Source: Aneurinibacillus sp. REN35 (GTDB lineage Bacteria > Bacillota > Bacilli > Aneurinibacillales > Aneurinibacillaceae). Taken from it: 64,000 nucleotides of DNA. Position numbers and translations under genes: made by a program. The notes under the pieces were generated by a model. That model searched no databases. It was not told the DNA's origin and was given only the letters and a program-made list of their open reading frames with translations. The stretch covers positions 1 to 64,000 of the forward strand of contig NZ_JBFTXJ020000003.1 in the NCBI RefSeq assembly GCF_041379945.2, in the 5' to 3' direction. Below are positions 60,651-64,000 of this stretch, in pieces (the stretch's first letter is position 1; each line of letters starts with the position of its first letter).

Positions 60651-62234
60651 ATGATTGATTTGATGTTATTGGAAGCGAACGATGTGAAAATCTCTGTCCA
60701 AGACCGCTTACTAGTAGATGTGCGAATGCTTGGCATTTATAAGAATGATCGAATTGGTCTTGTCGGGAGAAACGGAAGCGGCAAGACGAGTTTACTGCAG
60801 GTATTAGCAGGAAAGACAGAACCTGAAGAAGGGGTTGTCACGATTCGTGCCACGAGCGAATTGCTGCCGCAATTAAAGCACCAGGATAGCGTCAAAAGCG
60901 GTGGCGAGGTAACTCAAGAATATATTAATGAAGTATTTACGAAGAATCCAGCCATTCTTTTTGCGGATGAGCCGACGACGAACCTGGATACCACCCATAT
61001 TGAATGGGTGGAGAAGAAACTCTCGGTGTGGAAGGGCGCTTTGGTAATTGTTTCTCATGACCGCGCTTTTCTGGATGCGCTCTGTACGACAATATGGGAG
61101 ATCGATGAAGGAAGGCTGTCTATTTATAAAGGGAACTATTCCGATTATGTCAAGCAAAAGGAGGAGCAGAAGCGCCAGCAGGAGATCGCCTATGAGAAAT
61201 ACGAAAAAAAGAAGAAACAGCTTGAAGAAGCCGCAAAACTAAAAGAGAAGAAAGCAAACAGAGCAACGAAAGCGCCAAAATCAGTTAGTCCGTCTGAAGC
61301 AAAAATTACCGGAGCGAAGCCGTATTTTGCGAAGAAGCAGAAGAAGCTTCAGCAGACGGTTAAAGCGATGGAAACGCGCATAGACAAACTGGAGAAGGTA
61401 GAGAAGGTAAAGGAAGCGACTCCGATTAAAATGAATCTGCCGAACGAAGCCGTTTTTAAAGGACGGACCATTGTGCGGGCGGTCGAGGTGCCGGGGATGA
61501 TCGGACGCCGTGTTCTTTGGGAGCCGGCAAGCTTTCACATCCGGGGTGGGGATAAGGTGGCGATCATTGGGCCGAACGGCAGCGGAAAAACGACACTGAT
61601 AAAGAAGATGATCCACCAAAAGGAGGGAATTACTCTCTCTCCTTCCATGAAAATCGGCTATTTCAGCCAGAATTTAAGCATATTGGACAGCCAGCGGACA
61701 GTGCTAGAAAATGTAAGCGTCACCTCAAAGCAGGATGAGACCCTGATCCGGACGGTACTTGCAAGGCTGCGATTCTTTCGGGACGATGTGCATAAGCCTG
61801 TCGGTGTTTTGAGTGGAGGCGAGAGGGTAAAGGTTGCTTTGGCAAAGTTGTTTGTCTCTGATATTAATACGCTCATTCTCGATGAGCCGACGAATTTTCT
61901 TGATACGGAAGCGGTGGAAGCGCTGGAATCGTTATTGATCGAATACGAAGGTACCGTGATATTTGTGTCCCATGACCGGCAGTTTATCGAGAATGTCGCC
62001 ACAAGAATTCTTGCGATTGATGAGAAGAAGATTGAGGTATTTGAAGGAACGTTTGCAGAATATAAGCGGCAGGTGCAAGCACAAAGCCGGGATACAACAG
62101 AAGACCAACGGTTGGTAATTGAAACAAAGCTCTCGGAAGTGCTGAGCAAGCTTAGCTTAGAGCCTTCGGAAGAACTGGAGAGGGAGTTTCAGAAGCTTCT
62201 ACAGGAGAAGCGAAGGTTGGAGAATACCACATAA
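60651..62234 (+). CDS. Vga(A)-like ABC-F ribosomal protection protein
   Basis: 527 aa, two ATPase domains without membrane helices. First: GRNGSGKTS, LPQLKHQDSVKSGGEVTQEYI, ADEPTTNLD. Second: GPNGSGKTT, LSGGERVKVALAKLF, LDEPTNFLD. The shortened first domain with KSGGEVT and the linker RATKAPKSVSPSEAKITGAKPYFAKKQKKL match Vga(A), which protects ribosomes from lincosamides, streptogramin A and pleuromutilins. Start ATG 60651 is 8 nt after AGGAAG; ATG 60663 is possible. Regulated by the upstream attenuator. Confidence 0.92.
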   Translation: MIDLMLLEANDVKISVQDRLLVDVRMLGIYKNDRIGLVGRNGSGKTSLLQVLAGKTEPEEGVVTIRATSELLPQLKHQDSVKSGGEVTQEYINEVFTKNPAILFADEPTTNLDTTHIEWVEKKLSVWKGALVIVSHDRAFLDALCTTIWEIDEGRLSIYKGNYSDYVKQKEEQKRQQEIAYEKYEKKKKQLEEAAKLKEKKANRATKAPKSVSPSEAKITGAKPYFAKKQKKLQQTVKAMETRIDKLEKVEKVKEATPIKMNLPNEAVFKGRTIVRAVEVPGMIGRRVLWEPASFHIRGGDKVAIIGPNGSGKTTLIKKMIHQKEGITLSPSMKIGYFSQNLSILDSQRTVLENVSVTSKQDETLIRTVLARLRFFRDDVHKPVGVLSGGERVKVALAKLFVSDINTLILDEPTNFLDTEAVEALESLLIEYEGTVIFVSHDRQFIENVATRILAIDEKKIEVFEGTFAEYKRQVQAQSRDTTEDQRLVIETKLSEVLSKLSLEPSEELEREFQKLLQEKRRLENTT

Positions 62235-62268
62235 CAAAAGGACCCGCTCGCTGTAGCGGGTCCTTTTG
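62235..62268. terminator. Terminator of the ABC-F gene
   Basis: CAAAAGGACCCGCT pairs with AGCGGGTCCTTTTG around a 6-nt loop; T-rich on both strands. Confidence 0.85.
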
Positions 62269-62269
62269 T

Positions 62270-62380
62270 TTACATGGTTGGTTGAGATATCTCGCGGACA
62301 ATAAGCCATACAGTAACAATAAATATAAAAATCCAGAACCAAGCTTTTTGAAAGAACCGTTTCTTTTTTTCGGATTTCAT
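62270..62380 (-). CDS. 36-aa single-span membrane protein
   Basis: ATG 62380 with GGAGAGG about 10 nt upstream on the minus strand. Basic N-terminus (KSEKKKR), then one helix (AWFWIFIFIVTVWLIV) and a short polar end. It uses the ABC-F terminator from the other side. Unknown function. Confidence 0.55.
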   Translation of the reverse strand: MKSEKKKRFFQKAWFWIFIFIVTVWLIVREISQPTM

Positions 62381-62678
62381 ATCGCAACATCCTCTCCATT
62401 TCCTTTGCTAGCGTATACAGTAGGGCATATGCCACGTGCTAGCCTTTATCATTTATATTCTTATTACCCCATTTTTTAAGAGGTTTACACAGCAATGGGC
62501 AAGTCTCGCTCATTTGATCTATGTATATGAAATAGAATAAATAGATATAGGTTCTAAAGACTCGGTCTAAAAAGTCCGTTTATGCGAGGTGAGCATATAA
62601 ATAAAGAAAAAATTTTTATTTTATATTGTTTCATTCTACTTGTAACTGGGTACAATGGCATTAAGGAGTGAAATTTGC

Positions 62679-62831
62679 ATGAATAAATACCCTGAGAAAA
62701 CGGAAATTCTCTACGATCAGAGCCGAGAAATGCAGCTTAAGCAAACACTCGATGAATTGGAAAGTGAACTAAATAAGCCTATTTGGAAAGAATTTATAGA
62801 GGACAGTGCTGGACCTCGAAGAAATTCTTAA
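62679..62831 (+). CDS. 50-aa acidic protein, unknown
   Basis: ATG 62679 with AAGGAG 10 nt upstream, and a TACAAT -10-like box at 62651. Helical, charged (REMQLKQTLDELESELNKP). Terminator downstream. The AT-rich stretch before it (62381-62650) shows no other gene. Confidence 0.5.
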   Translation: MNKYPEKTEILYDQSREMQLKQTLDELESELNKPIWKEFIEDSAGPRRNS

Positions 62832-62862
62832 TCCAGGCAAGATTTTTTCTCATAAAAGTGTC

Positions 62863-62893
62863 AAAGCACCGGATAGCTCCGGTGCTTTTTTAC
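62863..62893. terminator. Terminator between the 50-aa gene and DUF378 gene
   Basis: AAAGCACCGG pairs with CCGGTGCTTT around ATAGCT, with T tracts on both sides. Confidence 0.85.
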
Positions 62894-62902
62894 GTGTTGT
62901 TT

Positions 62903-63103
62903 TTATTCGGAGACGGTGCGGCGCTCGCGGAACAACAGGCTGATGCAGTAAAGTCCTGCTAAACCGACCAAAGAATATACGATGCGGCTTAAGAAAGATC
63001 CTTCCCCGTTGAACAGTGCGGCCACAAGATCCCATTGGAACAATCCAACCAAAAGCCAGTTGATAGCACCGATGATAACAAGAATAAGGGCTAAGCGATC
63101 CAT
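62903..63103 (-). CDS. DUF378 membrane protein
   Basis: 66 aa with two helices: LALILVIIGAINWLLVGLFQWDLVAALFNG is the DUF378 signature, then IVYSLVGLAGLYCISLLF. AAAGGAGATG precedes the ATG. Small Firmicute membrane protein of unknown role. Confidence 0.88.
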   Translation of the reverse strand: MDRLALILVIIGAINWLLVGLFQWDLVAALFNGEGSFLSRIVYSLVGLAGLYCISLLFRERRTVSE

Positions 63104-63191
63104 ATTTCTTCATCTCCTTTCTGTACCTGTACCCTCATTATGTCCATTTTTATACGAGATAATCAGAAAGGAGACAGCTTGTATTAGCCTG

Positions 63192-63980
63192 TTATTTCTT
63201 ATTCAAGCGAGGCCTGATCATCCAATCAAAAAAACGGGGAAAAGCATGGGATAGAACTACCCCAAAATTCATGTATCGTGGAATGGTAACTTCTGCTTCT
63301 CTGGTGCGGCATATACGAAGCAATGCTTCGGCAACTGATTCCGGGGTAACCATAAAGCGTTCAACACTACGCTGATAGCTTCCGCTTGGATCTGCCCGCT
63401 GAAAAAAAGGTGTTCGCACAGGCCCGGGGTTTATGGTCGAGACGGATATGCCGCTGCCTTTTAATTCTTCACGTAGACTTTGCATGAATCCGATTACGGC
63501 AAATTTGCTGGCCGCATATCCACTTGATTTTGGTGTGGCGAGCTTGCCTGCAACAGAAGCAACGGTAACAATCTGCCCGTTTCTTTGAGTGAGCATATGA
63601 GGAAGCACAGCTCGTATACAGCGCACCACGCCAAAATAATTTACATTCATCATACCTTCAATATCTTCGGGCGAAGTGTCGCTGAACGGTAAGAATACTC
63701 CATACCCAGCATTGTTAATCCAGATGTCGATCTGGCCGTATTGTGCGATGATTGCGGTTGTCGTATCCATAATCTGCTGCTCGTCCGTTATATCTACTGC
63801 ATAAAAGCTTGTTTTAGGCGCGTATCTTTTCAATTCTTCTGCAAGCGTACGCAGTGCCTCTGTAGAACGAGCAAGCAGCACCGGGGTAGCTCCGCTTCTG
63901 GCCGCAAGCTGTGCAGTTGCACGACCAATACCGCTTGAGGCGCCTGTAATCACGATGATTTTATTTTCTAAGGATGCCAT
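63192..63980 (-). CDS. Short-chain dehydrogenase (YqjQ-like)
   Basis: 262 aa. TGASSGIGRATA cofactor loop, INNAGYG, catalytic Ser in VASVAGKLATPKSSGYAASKFA (Tyr, Lys), then NPGPVRTPF. C-terminal extension IPRYMNFGVVLSHAFPRFFDWMIRP fits the YqjQ/DltE-like group that acts at membranes. AAAAGGAGG lies 7 nt before the ATG. Substrate unknown. Confidence 0.88.
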   Translation of the reverse strand: MASLENKIIVITGASSGIGRATAQLAARSGATPVLLARSTEALRTLAEELKRYAPKTSFYAVDITDEQQIMDTTTAIIAQYGQIDIWINNAGYGVFLPFSDTSPEDIEGMMNVNYFGVVRCIRAVLPHMLTQRNGQIVTVASVAGKLATPKSSGYAASKFAVIGFMQSLREELKGSGISVSTINPGPVRTPFFQRADPSGSYQRSVERFMVTPESVAEALLRICRTREAEVTIPRYMNFGVVLSHAFPRFFDWMIRPRLNKK

Positions 63981-64000
63981 TCATCCACCTCCTTTTCCAT

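Overview
The window looks like chromosome of a spore-forming, low-to-mid GC Firmicute near Aneurinibacillus/Brevibacillus (Paenibacillaceae). Evidence: cotJABC and CotF-like spore coat genes, a YhcN/YlaJ lipoprotein, bacillithiol-linked YtxJ, a tyrosine T-box, RefZ- and EzrA-type division proteins, CcpA, frequent TTG/GTG starts with strong GGAGG sites, and partial Bacillus-like order (ytxJ, aroA, ccpA, acuC-acuB-acuA, acsA, tyrS, rpsD, GGDEF/GAF protein, refZ, ezrA). The genus call is inference.

Layout. 1-340: four tRNAs (Trp, Ser, His, Met). 0.5-16.7 kb: small transcription units: a glutaredoxin-thioredoxin reductase fusion, recU, a MetX-like enzyme, a nitroreductase, cotJABC, a CBS protein, release factor 3, a trypsin-like protease, small zinc-finger proteins, an isocitrate/isopropylmalate dehydrogenase relative, coat proteins, ytxJ and an FtsA-like protein with a long C-terminal extension. 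16.8-25.4 kb: carbon-control and acetate region: aroA, ccpA, mtnN, and divergent acuABC and acsA with a cre-like site on the acsA promoter. 25.4-40.7 kb: cell wall, translation and division: ponA, T-box-tyrS, rpsD, trpB, a diguanylate cyclase, refZ and a TPM-EzrA fusion. 41-46.4 kb: acetate symporter operon (another cre-like site), a DUF294 signalling protein and an HI0933-type flavoprotein. 46.5-51.6 kb: DUF169, then a 38-residue peptide gene and an SDR/alcohol dehydrogenase/AccDA operon, each behind a nearly matching promoter and palindrome. 52.3-56.1 kb: fixABCX with a ferredoxin-fused FixB.

56.06-58.23 kb: an AT-rich insert carrying an immunity-type gene and a membrane protein. It is flanked by an exact 23-bp direct repeat of the fixX 3' end and has no recombinase. 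58.3-64 kb: a TIMP-like surface protein, a radical SAM/SPASM protein, a Vga(A)-like ABC-F ribosome-protection gene behind a legible attenuator (3-codon leader peptide, anti-antiterminator, antiterminator, terminator), small membrane proteins and an SDR.

The acetate genes (uptake ActP/DUF485, activation AcsA, control AcuABC, global control CcpA) form a coherent set. The strongest candidates for new biology are the TPM-EzrA fusion, the ABC-F attenuator, the repeat-flanked insert at fixX, and the paired promoter/operator cassettes near 47.5 kb. All calls come from reading the sequence; no database search was run.
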